Assembly (NCBI RefSeq): GCF_000308815.1
Contig: NZ_BAFX01000088.1
Coordinates: 1 to 64,000, forward strand
Direction: 5' to 3'
Source: Nocardia concava NBRC 100430
GTDB lineage: Bacteria > Actinomycetota > Actinomycetes > Mycobacteriales > Mycobacteriaceae
Length of the DNA stretch: 64,000 nucleotides
In this document: positions 39,316 to 47,488 of the stretch, in pieces
How positions within the stretch are numbered: the first letter of the stretch is position 1
Layout of the letters: the number at the start of each line of letters is the position of its first letter
Position numbers and translations under genes: made by a program
Notes under the pieces: model-generated
The model's input: the letters and a program-made list of their open reading frames with translations, nothing else
Database searches by the model: none
Told to the model about the DNA's origin: nothing

Positions 39316-39321
39316 TACTCT
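39316..39321 (+). promoter_or_regulatory. -10 hexamer of a leaderless promoter (hydrolase)
   Basis: TACTCT, then 6 nt, then GTG 39328. Confidence 0.55.
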
Positions 39322-39327
39322 CGGCCG

Positions 39328-40107
39328 GTGCCCGAACTTCCACGTCCGGCGGTCGCCGTGCCCGGTCCGGCGGTGACCCCGTCGACCTCGGCCAAGGCCG
39401 CGCCGGGTCCGGCGATGGCTGTTGCCCTGCCCGGAACCGGCTCCGATGCCCTTTTCGCCCGCCGCGCCTTCGGATCCGCCTGCGCCGCATTGGATCTGCC
39501 GTTTCTGGCGGTTGAGCCGGATCCGCGGCGGGTGATCGACAGCTATCGCGCGGCCCTCGACACCGCCGCCCGTTCGGGGCCGGTGCTGATCGCGGGCATC
39601 TCGCTCGGCGCGGCCGTGGCCGTGGAATGGGCCGCCCAGCACCCGGATTCGGTCTACGGAGTGGTCGCCGCGCTGCCTGCTTGGACCGGTGCCGACACGA
39701 CCGGCTGCCCGGCCGCGGCGAGTGCCGCTGCCACCGCCGCCCAGCTTCGCGCCGACGGCATCGACGAGGTCCTCGCCCGCATGCAGGCCTCCAGCCCCGC
39801 CTGGCTGGCCGAGGCGCTCACCCATTCCTGGACCGCCCAGTGGCCGGATCTCCCCTCCGCGCTGGAGGAGGCCGCTGCCTACGCCTGGCCTGAGCCCGAA
39901 CTCCTGGCCCAGGTCAGCGCCCCGGTCGAAATCATCGGAGCCGTCGACGATCCCGTGCACCCGATCGCGGTCGCCGAACGCTGGACCGATCTCATGCCCC
40001 GTGCGACCCTGCACCGCATCACCCTCGAGGACCTCGGCGCGGACCCGTCGATTCTCGGCACCCGGGGCATCACCGCCCTGCTCCCCCGCCGAGTCCCGGC
40101 CCCCTGA
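39328..40107 (+). CDS. Alpha/beta-hydrolase (Rv2695 family)
   Basis: 259 residues. A Pro/Ala-rich head of ~28 residues precedes the fold, which begins AMAVALPGTGSDALFARRAF, with the nucleophile elbow LIAGISLGAAVAVEWAA (G-I-S-L-G). Asp and His are probably in IIGAVDDPVHP and near the C-terminus. It belongs with Rv2695 of M. tuberculosis, a conserved hydrolase of unknown substrate. GTG 39328 is fixed by a -10 hexamer 6 nt upstream; the longer reading from 39244 lies before that promoter. Two hairpins follow the gene before the convergent DUF3710 gene. No signal peptide, so it is cytoplasmic. Confidence 0.82.
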   Translation: MPELPRPAVAVPGPAVTPSTSAKAAPGPAMAVALPGTGSDALFARRAFGSACAALDLPFLAVEPDPRRVIDSYRAALDTAARSGPVLIAGISLGAAVAVEWAAQHPDSVYGVVAALPAWTGADTTGCPAAASAAATAAQLRADGIDEVLARMQASSPAWLAEALTHSWTAQWPDLPSALEEAAAYAWPEPELLAQVSAPVEIIGAVDDPVHPIAVAERWTDLMPRATLHRITLEDLGADPSILGTRGITALLPRRVPAP

Positions 40108-40140
40108 CCTGGGTTCTGCCACAACGCCCTTGGTATGCGC

Positions 40141-40167
40141 CGCCGCCCCGCAGTCAGCGGGGCGGCG
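40141..40167. terminator. Hairpin 1 downstream of the hydrolase
   Basis: 11-bp arms CGCCGCCCCGC/GCGGGGCGGCG with a 5-nt loop, no U-tract. Confidence 0.55.
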
Positions 40168-40195
40168 GCGCTTCCGGCTTGTTGCGCTGAGAGCG

Positions 40196-40230
40196 AAATG
40201 GGGCACCGCCACACTGGCGGTGCCCCATTT
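40196..40230. terminator. Hairpin 2 between convergent hydrolase and DUF3710 genes
   Basis: Perfect 16-bp stem (AAATGGGGCACCGCCA and its complement) with a 3-nt loop. On the plus strand the last T run and following GTCTTGTT resemble a weak U-tract; on the minus strand A/T ends the stem as well, so it can act both ways. Confidence 0.75.
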
Positions 40231-40270
40231 GTCTTGTTCTACAGCCGGATCCGGCGGTCGGCCGGACCGG

Positions 40271-41140
40271 TCAGTTCAGGCCGAGCTGCTGCATGGCAGA
40301 CCCCTCCGCGCCGCGACGCGGTTCGGTCGGGGGCTGCTCGGGCTGGTAGGCCGGACCGCCCTGCATGGCGGCCATCTGGGCCTGCATGGCCTGCTGCTGG
40401 GCGGCGAGCTGCTGCTGATGGGCGGCGGCTAGCTGGTCGGCCAGCTCCTGGGGTAGGACCACCGGAAGCGGCTCGCGGACCGGGAGCGGTTCGTCGCCGC
40501 GGCGCACGACGGTCTCGCTGAGCACCGCGCGGGCGGCGGACACCAGCGGCGAGTTGTCGTCGGCCGCGCCGGTCGGACCGGCCGCGACCAGGCGAACCAT
40601 CCAGCGGTAGCCGTCCACACCGATGAAGCGCAGATCCGCGCCCTGGGTGACGGCGTGCAGCTCACGACCCCACGGGCCCTGCACGACCGAGACGGTCGCG
40701 CCGTCCTTGCGCAGCGTCTCGGCGAGATCGGCCGCCACCGAACGCCATTGGCCCGAGGTCTTGGGAGCGGCGTAGGCCGCCACCGTGATCCGCCCGTGCT
40801 GGGTGGCCAGGTGCACCGCCTGCGGCGTGCCGTCCGGGGTCATCTCGACCTGCAGCTGCCCGCCCGGCGGCACCGGCACGATCACCGAGCCCAGATCCAG
40901 CCGCTGCTCGGCGATGGCCGCGAGCCGATCGGCGACATCCTCGTAGTCGTAGGGTCCCGACTTGGGGTCGGCGGCGACGGTCACCGGCGCGAAGTTTGCG
41001 GTGTCGAACTCGCCCGCGCCCACGCCGGATTCGTCGTACTCGTCCTCGTACTCGTCGTATTCGTCGTACTCGGTGTACTCGTCGTCGTACTGCGGCGCGT
41101 CATCTCTGTCGCCGCCCTTTTTCTTCCGTCCGAACACCAT
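40271..41140 (-). CDS. DUF3710 protein
   Basis: 289 residues. A basic start (MVFGRKKKG) is followed by a Tyr/Asp/Glu-rich stretch (about 18-38, several YDEY units), the folded DUF3710 domain (about 45-215; GPYDYEDVADRLAAIAEQRLDLGSV region) and a Gln/Ala-rich C-terminus with a QQQ-containing coiled or disordered tail. The family (Rv2696c) is conserved next to dut in mycolata with unknown role. ATG 41140 is 7 nt from AGGAGG, whereas ATG 41146 is only 1 nt away, so I prefer 41140. The Shine-Dalgarno lies inside the last codons of dut, which indicates coupling. Confidence 0.87.
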   Translation of the reverse strand: MVFGRKKKGGDRDDAPQYDDEYTEYDEYDEYEDEYDESGVGAGEFDTANFAPVTVAADPKSGPYDYEDVADRLAAIAEQRLDLGSVIVPVPPGGQLQVEMTPDGTPQAVHLATQHGRITVAAYAAPKTSGQWRSVAADLAETLRKDGATVSVVQGPWGRELHAVTQGADLRFIGVDGYRWMVRLVAAGPTGAADDNSPLVSAARAVLSETVVRRGDEPLPVREPLPVVLPQELADQLAAAHQQQLAAQQQAMQAQMAAMQGGPAYQPEQPPTEPRRGAEGSAMQQLGLN

Positions 41141-41142
41141 CG

Positions 41143-41643
41143 TCATGCCTCCTTGCCGGTCGCCTGACCCGACCCACCGGACCCAGCGGACAGGCTGGCA
41201 TGCCCACCACTGGACCCGTATCCTCCTGCGCCGCGCGCGGTCTCGTCGAGCGTCTCGACCTCCACGAAGTCAACCAGTTCGACCTTCTGCACCAGCAGCT
41301 GGGCGATCCGGTCACCCCGCCGGAGCTCGATGGCCGCCCGCGGATCGTGATTGATCAGGCACACCTTGATCTCACCGCGGTAGCCCGCGTCGACCGTGCC
41401 GGGGGTATTGACGACCGAGAGACCCGCCTTGGCCGCCAGTCCCGAACGCGGATGGATCAGCCCGACCGTGCCGATCGGGAGCGCCACCGCGATGCCGGTG
41501 CCGACGAGCACCCGCTCCCCCGGTTCGATGATGACGTCCTCGGTGGTGCACAGGTCCACGCCCGCGTCGCCCTCGTGGGCACGCTTGGGTACGGGGATGC
41601 CGGGATCGAGCCGCAGCAGGGGAATAGGTGGAATACCGGTCAC
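41143..41643 (-). CDS. dut: dUTP diphosphatase Dut
   Basis: 166 residues, trimeric dUTPase that converts dUTP to dUMP and pyrophosphate, keeping uracil out of DNA and feeding thymidylate synthesis. Five family motifs are visible: EGDAGVDL (I), HPRSGLAAKAG (II), NTPGTVDAGYRGEIKV (III, catalytic Asp), RRGDRIAQLLV (IV) and RGAGGYGSSGGHAS (V). The C-terminal ~12 residues after motif V are Gly/Ser/Ala-rich. GTG 41643 opens VTGIPPIPLLRLDPG, near the family start. It lies first in the dut-DUF3710 operon and is divergent from the DUF3093 gene at 41696. Confidence 0.96.
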   Translation of the reverse strand: MTGIPPIPLLRLDPGIPVPKRAHEGDAGVDLCTTEDVIIEPGERVLVGTGIAVALPIGTVGLIHPRSGLAAKAGLSVVNTPGTVDAGYRGEIKVCLINHDPRAAIELRRGDRIAQLLVQKVELVDFVEVETLDETARGAGGYGSSGGHASLSAGSGGSGQATGKEA

Positions 41644-41683
41644 GTAGGCCGAGCCTACGCGTTCACCCCCGTCGCCATTGACC

Positions 41684-41689
41684 TAGTCT
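41684..41689 (+). promoter_or_regulatory. -10 hexamer of a leaderless promoter (DUF3093 gene)
   Basis: TAGTCT, then 6 nt, then GTG 41696. Confidence 0.6.
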
Positions 41690-41695
41690 GATGTC

Positions 41696-42217
41696 GTGTC
41701 CGACCAGCCCCCTCAGGTGACCATGGAACCTAAGCAGCAGACCCGACCCATCTACGCCGAGCGCCTCTGGGTGCCGCTGTGGTGGGTGCCCGCTGCCCTC
41801 GTCGTGACCGGGCTGCTGGCAGCCGAAATCCACATGGGCGCACCGGGAGTGCGGGCGTGGCTGCCCTACGTGCTGCTGTTCCCCTTCGCGGCGTGGGTGC
41901 TGGCGTGGTTCTCCCGCCATCGCGTGGAGGTGACCGTCGACGCCGACGGCGTGCCGGAACTGCGCACCGATCGCGCCCACCTGCCCGCGACCTTCGTCAA
42001 GCGTGCCGCCCCGGTGCCGGCCAGTGCCAAGAGCGCGGCGCTGGGCCGCCAGCTCGACCCCGCCGCCTTCGTTCAGCATCGGGCCTGGGTGGGGCCGATG
42101 GTGTTGCTCGTGCTCGATGATCCGGACGATCCGACGCCGTACTGGCTGGTCAGTACGCGCCATCCGGAGAAAATCATTGCCGCTCTCGGCCTGAAGAACG
42201 CGACCGAGCAAGCCTGA
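41696..42217 (+). CDS. DUF3093 membrane protein
   Basis: 173 residues with two closely spaced hydrophobic segments near residues 28-45 (VPLWWVPAALVVTGLLAA) and 55-72 (WLPYVLLFPFAAWVLAWF), then a C-terminal domain facing the cytoplasm or outside (EVTVDADGVPELRTDRAHLP, YWLVSTRHPEKIIAAL). The family (Rv2698) is conserved in mycolata beside dut with unknown function; its PH-like C-terminus resembles bacterial PH/bPH2 membrane proteins. GTG 41696 is set by the hexamer at 41684-41689. Divergent from dut across 52 bp. Confidence 0.85.
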   Translation: MSDQPPQVTMEPKQQTRPIYAERLWVPLWWVPAALVVTGLLAAEIHMGAPGVRAWLPYVLLFPFAAWVLAWFSRHRVEVTVDADGVPELRTDRAHLPATFVKRAAPVPASAKSAALGRQLDPAAFVQHRAWVGPMVLLVLDDPDDPTPYWLVSTRHPEKIIAALGLKNATEQA

Positions 42218-42223
42218 TCCTGA

Positions 42224-42247
42224 CCGCGCTCGGCGAACCGAGCGCGG
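42224..42247. terminator. Hairpin between convergent DUF3093 and DUF4193 genes
   Basis: Perfect 10-bp arms CCGCGCTCGG/CCGAGCGCGG, CGAA tetraloop; no U-tract. Confidence 0.65.
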
Positions 42248-42291
42248 GCTGACGGAATCCTCTTTGTCGGATCCGCTACGCGGACAGTGCC

Positions 42292-42594
42292 TTACGCAGC
42301 GCAATCCATGCAGATCAGCTGACCGCCGGCTTCGCTGGCCAGTCGGCTGCGGTGGTGCACCAGGAAGCAGCTCGAACAGGTGAACTCGTCGGCCTGCTTC
42401 GGGATGACCCGGACCGAGAGCACCTCCTCGGAAAGGTCCGCGCCGGGAAGCTCGAACGATTCCGCGGTATCGGATTCGTCGATATCCACGACGGCGGACG
42501 CGGCTTCGTTGCGGCGAGCCTTCAGCTCCTCCAGCGAGTCCTCCGAAACCTCATCGGATTCACTGCGCCGCGGTGCGTCATAGTCGGTTGCCAT
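42292..42594 (-). CDS. DUF4193 protein with C-terminal zinc ribbon
   Basis: 100 residues, the same length as M. tuberculosis Rv2699c in memory. The N-terminal 65 residues are acidic and Ser-rich (SESDEVSEDSLEELKARRNEA). The last 30 carry CSSCFLVHHRSRL and CMDC, two CxxC pairs typical of a zinc ribbon like those in RNA polymerase-binding or ribosomal factors. GAGGGG lies 6 bases before ATG 42594. It is divergent from cei across about 470 bp. The family has no fixed role; regulation of transcription or translation is a guess from the zinc ribbon and from linkage to sigA. Confidence 0.9.
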   Translation of the reverse strand: MATDYDAPRRSESDEVSEDSLEELKARRNEAASAVVDIDESDTAESFELPGADLSEEVLSVRVIPKQADEFTCSSCFLVHHRSRLASEAGGQLICMDCAA

Positions 42595-43054
42595 GTCGTT
42601 TCCCCTCGTCCTTACTCCGTATATCCCGGAACGGCACCCACCTGACCGGCCCCTCACGGGGTCGGATCGGGAGGGAATGCCGCCCCGCCCGTGGTGTACG
42701 TCACGCGTACACCGGTCACAGATCCGAGCCGGATAGTCCTTCATCCGCAGCGGATCGCGCTCGGTCAACGCAGGACATGCCCTTGTTGTTCCCGAAACCG
42801 ACCCCCAGTTTCACCTGGGTTGTACGATCTGGGCCGCCAGACAATAGCGGACCCCGGGTCAAAAGTCGCAATCAAAACCCTTGCGAGTTGAAACTGAGGG
42901 GGAATCGTCACCGACGAGGGAACTCGCCGAGATCTACCTCGCAGGCTCCGAGACCTGGCCGGGACCTGTTTCCCCGCGTTGCCCGCGACAGCGCCGCGCC
43001 GACTCACCGCCCGACTTGCCGGTGGCCGTGCACGCGCCGACCTCTTCGTTTTCG
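42595..43054. other. Long divergent intergenic region DUF4193/cei
   Basis: About 460 bp without a gene I can support. The plus-strand frame 42573-43079 is Arg/Pro/Ser-rich and lacks homology. Near 42810-42830 CCCAG and CTGGG form a small hairpin. Possible promoter elements are the hexamer at 43055-43060 for cei and an AT-richer patch just before DUF4193 (42605-42625). No riboswitch class was recognised. Confidence 0.35.
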
Positions 43055-43060
43055 TAGAGT
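43055..43060 (+). promoter_or_regulatory. -10 hexamer of a leaderless promoter (cei)
   Basis: TAGAGT, then 6 nt, then GTG 43067. A GTG at 43061 touches the hexamer, so 43067 is preferred. Confidence 0.6.
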
Positions 43061-43066
43061 GTGGGC

Positions 43067-43744
43067 GTGGTTTCACTGATCACCCAAGGTAACTCGACCG
43101 ATCCCAACGGCCGGCCGTTCATTCGGCGACGCTGGGAACCGTGGGCGGCCATGGTGGGGGTCATCGCTCTGATCTGCGTCGGCGTGTGGTTCAAGGCGCT
43201 GACGACGACCGAGGGTGACCAGGGCGCGATGACCTGCAACTCGCCCAGCCCCGCCTCGAGCACGTCCGCGGCCAAGCCCGCCCCGCTCGGGGAGCGGGTG
43301 TCGAACTCGCGGTTACGGGACGTGGAGCCCGCCGCCCTCGGCGCGTCGAGGGTTCGCGTCTTCAATGCCAACAATCAGCGCGGCCAGGCCGCGCACGTGG
43401 CTTCCGAGCTGGGCGATCTCGGGTTCGCCAGCGCGCCGGACGTGCAGATCGGCAATGACCCGGTCTATGTGAACGGGGACTTGGAGTGCACCGGGCAGAT
43501 TCGCTTCGGCGTGAAGGGGCGCCCGGCCGCGGCTTCGGTGCAGCTGGTCGCGCCGTGTGCGGAGCTGATCGAGGATCAGCGCCAGGACGAGACGGTGGAT
43601 CTGGTGCTGGGCACGCTGTTCCGCGATATCCGCCCGGATACGGATGCCGAAGAGGTGCTGAAGTCGCTGAAGAATCCGACACCGGGCACCGCGCCCGCCA
43701 TCGACCCGAAGCTGCTGGAAGCGGCGCGTAAGGCCAAGTGTTGA
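43067..43744 (+). CDS. cei: Cell envelope integrity protein Cei (LytR_C domain)
   Basis: 225 residues. One N-terminal transmembrane segment (about 22-44, WAAMVGVIALICVGVWF), then an exported part: a Ser/Pro/Ala linker, a LytR C-terminal-type domain (SRVRVFNANNQRGQAAHVASELGDLGF, 91-117) and a charged tail. It corresponds to M. tuberculosis Cei (Rv2700), which is needed for cell-envelope integrity and virulence. The Cys in MTCNSPS, DLECTG and VAPCAEL may form disulfides outside. GTG 43067 is chosen from the -10 spacing; 43061 would add two residues. Followed by a strong terminator. Confidence 0.92.
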   Translation: MVSLITQGNSTDPNGRPFIRRRWEPWAAMVGVIALICVGVWFKALTTTEGDQGAMTCNSPSPASSTSAAKPAPLGERVSNSRLRDVEPAALGASRVRVFNANNQRGQAAHVASELGDLGFASAPDVQIGNDPVYVNGDLECTGQIRFGVKGRPAAASVQLVAPCAELIEDQRQDETVDLVLGTLFRDIRPDTDAEEVLKSLKNPTPGTAPAIDPKLLEAARKAKC

Positions 43745-43832
43745 GAATCTCTTTCCGAGCGCGCCGGCTCTGACTCGCGGGGGCGTCGCGAAACCCTTTC
43801 CGGCGCAACAAGATATATGAATCGGGACGACG

Positions 43833-43869
43833 GAATCGCCGCGACCTTTCGGTCGCGGCGATTCGTTTT
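43833..43869. terminator. Strong terminator between convergent cei and suhB
   Basis: Perfect 14-bp stem GAATCGCCGCGACC with TTTC loop, followed on the plus strand by GTTTTG. It lies 88 bp after cei and 50 bp from the suhB end. Confidence 0.8.
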
Positions 43870-43919
43870 GCGTGGTTCGTCCGGCGGGTCCGGTTCATCC
43901 GGACCTGTTCAGTCCCCTG

Positions 43920-44861
43920 TCACGGAACCGGGATAGGGGTGGTGACGTCCAGGCGCTTGAACAGACCGAACAGTTCGTCAGCGATGCCGGGCGCGGCGGC
44001 GCACACCAAATCGCCTGCGGCGCCCGGCGAGTCGGGTGCGGGCGGCAGGATCAGCCGAGCGCCCGCCTCGGCGGCGATGAGCGCGCCCGCGGCCCAATCC
44101 CACTGGTTCAAACCGTGCTCGTAGTAGGCGTCCGTACGGCCCTCGGCGACGGCGCACAGATCCAGCGCGGCCGAACCGAAGCGCCGGATGTCGCGGATGT
44201 AGGGCAACACCTGCGCCACCAGCTCGCCCTGCCGGGTGCGGCGCGGCGTCGCGTAGGCGAAGCCGGTCGCCACCAGCGCCATGGCCGCCGTGTCGACCGC
44301 GTTGGCGCGCAAGGGAATCGGCTCGCCACCCGGGGACGTGCCGTCCGGGCTGGAGGCGGCGCGCTGCGCGCCCAGGCCGAGCCCGGCGCTGTAGGTGACC
44401 GCGTGCGCCACATCGGCGACCGCGCCCGCGACGGATCGCCCGCCGCGCACCGCGGCCACCGACACCGAATAGGACGGGATGCCGTAGAGGAAGTTCACGG
44501 TGCCGTCGATGGGATCGACGATCCAGTGCACGAGGTCCGGATCGTCGGCCAGGCTGCCGCCGTCCTCCTCCCCCACCACGCGGTCGCCGGGGCGCAGTTC
44601 GGCGACCAGCTTGCGGACCAGCTGTTCGGTCTCGGTGTCGACGATGGTGACCGGGTCGGTCGGGGTGCTCTTGGACTGCACGGCATCCTCGGCGCGCGCA
44701 CCCGGGCCGAACACCTCGGGGCGGCGGGCGCGGACATGCGCGGCGGCGGTCTCGGCGAGATACACGGCGACGCGGCGCAGTTCGGGTATGTCTGAAGTGT
44801 CGGTGTTCGTGGATGCGGCGGGGGCGGTGGATGTGAAATTCGATTCCGGCACGACCTCCAT
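43920..44861 (-). CDS. suhB: Inositol monophosphatase-family protein SuhB
   Basis: 313 residues; SuhB (Rv2701c in M. tuberculosis) dephosphorylates inositol-1-phosphate and provides inositol for phosphatidylinositol and mannosides of the mycolata envelope. Metal-binding motifs are all present: VVGEEDG (Glu), WIVDPIDGTVNF (DPIDGT) and NQWDWAAGALIAAEAGA (WDxAAG). It has about 25 extra low-complexity residues at the N-terminus. The start at 44861 (MEVVPESNF) is not well supported; nearby codons are possible. Divergent from ppgK by 111 bp. Convergent with cei over a strong terminator. Confidence 0.93.
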   Translation of the reverse strand: MEVVPESNFTSTAPAASTNTDTSDIPELRRVAVYLAETAAAHVRARRPEVFGPGARAEDAVQSKSTPTDPVTIVDTETEQLVRKLVAELRPGDRVVGEEDGGSLADDPDLVHWIVDPIDGTVNFLYGIPSYSVSVAAVRGGRSVAGAVADVAHAVTYSAGLGLGAQRAASSPDGTSPGGEPIPLRANAVDTAAMALVATGFAYATPRRTRQGELVAQVLPYIRDIRRFGSAALDLCAVAEGRTDAYYEHGLNQWDWAAGALIAAEAGARLILPPAPDSPGAAGDLVCAAAPGIADELFGLFKRLDVTTPIPVP

Positions 44862-44972
44862 CGCAGCACAGATCCGGCATCCCGCGCATTAGGCTTGTCG
44901 TGCACAACACAGCTCATCGGCCGGAGAGCTGCGACTTTCCGGCAAATCACTTGGAGAACTGAGGAGTGGTTC

Positions 44973-45731
44973 ATGTCCGATCCCGGGCACGCGTTCGGCA
45001 TCGATATCGGTGGCAGCGGTGTGAAGGGCGCCGAGGTCGATCTCGCGACCGGTGAACTGTGCTACGACCGCATCAAGATCGAGACACCGCATCCCTCGAC
45101 ACCCAACGCCGTCGCCGAGGCGGTGGCCAAGCTGGTCGCGCAGTCGGGCTGGGACGGTCCGGTCGGCATCACCATGCCCAGCGTGGTGCTGCACGGTCAG
45201 ATCCGCACCGCCGCCAATATCGACAAGACCTGGGTCGGCATCGACGCGCGGCATCTGTTCTCGGTGGCGCTGGGCGGCCGCGAGGTGACCGTCCTCAACG
45301 ACGCCGACGCCGCGGGCATGGCCGAGGACCGGTACGGCGCGGCAAAGGATCTCAGCGGATTGGTAATGCTGCTCACCTTCGGCACCGGGATCGGATCAGC
45401 GATCATGTACAACGGCGTGCTCATGCCCAACAGCGAGCTCGGGCACATGGAGGTCGACGGCCGCGAGGCCGAGCACCGGGCCGCCGCGTCGGTCAAGGAT
45501 CGGGTCGGCATGACCTATCCGGAGTGGGCCAAGGAGGTCTCCAAGGTGCTCATCACCTTGGAAAACCTGTTCTGGCCGAACGTGTTCGTGGCCGGCGGCG
45601 GCATCAGCCGCGACTACCAGGAATGGATTCCCTTGCTCACCAACAGAACCCCCGTGGTCCCGGCCGCGCTGCGCAATACGGCGGGCATCGTCGGAGCGGC
45701 CATGGCGGTGTCGGCCGGTATCGCGCCATAA
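44973..45731 (+). CDS. ppgK: Polyphosphate glucokinase PpgK
   Basis: 252 residues, ROK-type sugar kinase. It phosphorylates glucose with polyphosphate (and ATP), an actinobacterial trait. Phosphate-binding motif FGIDIGGSGVKGAEVD at the N-terminus, catalytic Asp in VLNDADAAGMAED, glycine-rich LLTFGTGIGSAIMYNG, and the family SELGHMEVDG. Mtb Rv2702 is the equivalent. GAGGAG 6 nt before ATG 44973 fixes the start. It lies just upstream of sigA in the same direction; the gap of 154 bp contains the sigA promoter candidate and no terminator, so some read-through into sigA is possible. Confidence 0.95.
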   Translation: MSDPGHAFGIDIGGSGVKGAEVDLATGELCYDRIKIETPHPSTPNAVAEAVAKLVAQSGWDGPVGITMPSVVLHGQIRTAANIDKTWVGIDARHLFSVALGGREVTVLNDADAAGMAEDRYGAAKDLSGLVMLLTFGTGIGSAIMYNGVLMPNSELGHMEVDGREAEHRAAASVKDRVGMTYPEWAKEVSKVLITLENLFWPNVFVAGGGISRDYQEWIPLLTNRTPVVPAALRNTAGIVGAAMAVSAGIAP

Positions 45732-45749
45732 GTAAGCTGGTTCGATCGT

Positions 45750-45755
45750 TACAAT
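45750..45755 (+). promoter_or_regulatory. -10 hexamer upstream of sigA
   Basis: TACAAT. Transcription would start near 45762, giving a 5' leader of about 125 nt to GTG 45886. An in-frame ATG at 45763 lies 7 nt after the hexamer and could be a leaderless start of a longer SigA. Confidence 0.5.
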
Positions 45756-45885
45756 GGAACACATGCCCGGCGGTGAGCCGGAAACCGACACCGGCACGAG
45801 AGCCGGTTTACCCCCCCGACAGAACCGCTCCGCCGGATCACCACTCTGGCGTGACGCCGCACGAGACCGTCACGAAAGGGCGTAC

Positions 45886-47319
45886 GTGGTAGCCACGAAT
45901 ACCCGAGAGACCGCCGAATCGGCCGAAGCCGCCGACTCAGCAGACACCACTGCAGCATCGCCGGTCAAGAAGGCTGCCGCCAAGAAGGCCCCGGCCAAGA
46001 AGGCCGCGGCAAAGAAGGTCGCGGCCAAGAAGACCGCCGCGAAGAAGGCCACCAAGGCCACCGCCAAGAAGGCGGCGGCGAAGAAGGCCTCTCCGAAGAA
46101 GGCCGCCGAGCCCGGCATGGAAGGCGCCGAGGGCGACGAGGTCCTCGACGACGAGTCGCTGGAGCTCGACGACCTCGATGACCTCGAAGTCGACGAGGAC
46201 GACCTCGGCGACGAAGAGGAGATCGTCGACGAGGTCGACGAGGACGAGGAAGCCGTCCCCGCGGCCGCCGACGCCAAGGGCGAGGAGGCCGAAGAGGCCG
46301 ACGAACCCTCGGAGAAGGACAAGGCCTCCGGCGACTTCGTCTGGGACGAAGAGGAATCCGAGGCGCTGCGCCAGGCCCGCAAGGACGCCGAGCTCACCGC
46401 ATCGGCCGACTCGGTCCGCGCGTACCTGAAGCAGATCGGTAAGGTCGCGCTGCTCAACGCCGAGGAGGAGGTCGAGCTCGCCAAGCGCATCGAGGCCGGC
46501 CTCTACGCCACGGAGAAGCTGCGCGAGTTCGCCGACAAGGGCGAGAAGCTGCCCGTGCAGTCGCGCCGCGACCTGCAGTGGATCATGCGCGACGGCAACC
46601 GCGCCAAGAACCACCTGCTGGAAGCCAACCTGCGACTCGTGGTGTCCCTGGCCAAGCGCTACACCGGCCGCGGCATGGCGTTCCTGGACCTCATCCAGGA
46701 AGGCAACCTCGGTCTGATCCGCGCGGTCGAGAAGTTCGACTACACCAAGGGTTACAAGTTCTCGACCTACGCGACATGGTGGATCCGCCAGGCCATCACC
46801 CGCGCCATGGCCGACCAGGCCCGCACCATCCGCATCCCCGTGCACATGGTCGAGGTCATCAACAAGCTCGGCCGCATCCAGCGCGAACTCCTCCAGGACC
46901 TGGGCCGCGAGCCCACCCCCGAAGAGCTCGCCAAGGAAATGGACATCACGCCCGAAAAGGTGCTGGAAATCCAGCAGTACGCGCGCGAGCCCATCTCCCT
47001 GGACCAGACCATCGGCGACGAAGGCGACTCCCAACTCGGCGACTTCATCGAAGACTCCGAAGCCGTTGTCGCAGTCGACGCAGTGTCGTTCACGCTGTTG
47101 CAGGACCAACTCCAGTCGGTCCTCGAGACCCTGTCCGAGCGCGAAGCGGGCGTCGTCCGCCTGCGCTTCGGCCTGACCGACGGCCAGCCCCGAACCCTGG
47201 ACGAAATCGGCCAGGTCTACGGCGTAACCCGAGAACGCATCCGCCAAATCGAGTCCAAGACCATGTCCAAGCTGCGCCACCCCAGCCGCAGCCAGGTCTT
47301 GCGCGACTACCTGGATTAG
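45886..47319 (+). CDS. sigA: Principal RNA polymerase sigma factor SigA
   Basis: 477 residues. The N-terminal ~75 residues are Lys/Ala repeats (KKAxAKK units, histone-H1-like), followed by a strongly acidic segment (about 80-155) and then the housekeeping core: region 1.2 from SADSVRAYLKQIGKVALL, region 2 with LRLVVSLAKRYTGRGMAFLDLIQEG and YATWWIRQAI, regions 3 and 4 ending at MSKLRHPSRSQVLRDYLD, identical in the last residues to mycobacterial SigA. GTG 45886 has GAAAGGG upstream. The frame remains open to 45754, and a -10 hexamer places a leaderless ATG at 45763, so a form longer by 41 residues is possible. Position matches Rv2703. Confidence 0.96.
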   Translation: MVATNTRETAESAEAADSADTTAASPVKKAAAKKAPAKKAAAKKVAAKKTAAKKATKATAKKAAAKKASPKKAAEPGMEGAEGDEVLDDESLELDDLDDLEVDEDDLGDEEEIVDEVDEDEEAVPAAADAKGEEAEEADEPSEKDKASGDFVWDEEESEALRQARKDAELTASADSVRAYLKQIGKVALLNAEEEVELAKRIEAGLYATEKLREFADKGEKLPVQSRRDLQWIMRDGNRAKNHLLEANLRLVVSLAKRYTGRGMAFLDLIQEGNLGLIRAVEKFDYTKGYKFSTYATWWIRQAITRAMADQARTIRIPVHMVEVINKLGRIQRELLQDLGREPTPEELAKEMDITPEKVLEIQQYAREPISLDQTIGDEGDSQLGDFIEDSEAVVAVDAVSFTLLQDQLQSVLETLSEREAGVVRLRFGLTDGQPRTLDEIGQVYGVTRERIRQIESKTMSKLRHPSRSQVLRDYLD

Positions 47320-47331
47320 TTCCAACCCGAG

Positions 47332-47365
47332 AATGGGCCGCTGAGCTGAAGCTTGGCGGCCCATT
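47332..47365. terminator. Hairpin after sigA
   Basis: Perfect 10-bp arms AATGGGCCGC and GCGGCCCATT around a 14-nt loop, 13 bp after the sigA stop; weak U content follows. Confidence 0.65.
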
Positions 47366-47475
47366 GTCGTATCGGGTCCCGGTGGGCGGCGGGAGAAACG
47401 TTGGAGGAGAGGGTTTTCCGTCCACTCGATCGGGAGATCGAAGCCATTCGGGGCTGCGGCGCTCGGTGCAGCCGC

Positions 47476-47481
47476 TACGCT
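47476..47481 (+). promoter_or_regulatory. -10 hexamer of a leaderless promoter (47489 gene)
   Basis: TACGCT, then 7 nt, then GTG 47489. Confidence 0.6.
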
Positions 47482-47488
47482 CGGGTTT

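Noticed and set aside
42810..42900. Possible riboswitch before cei
   Set aside because: A small CCCAG/CTGGG hairpin only; no known riboswitch core could be traced, and cei appears leaderless.
42573..43079. 168-codon frame in the DUF4193/cei gap
   Set aside because: Arg/Pro/Ser-rich, overlaps cei and lies opposite the DUF4193 start; no homology.
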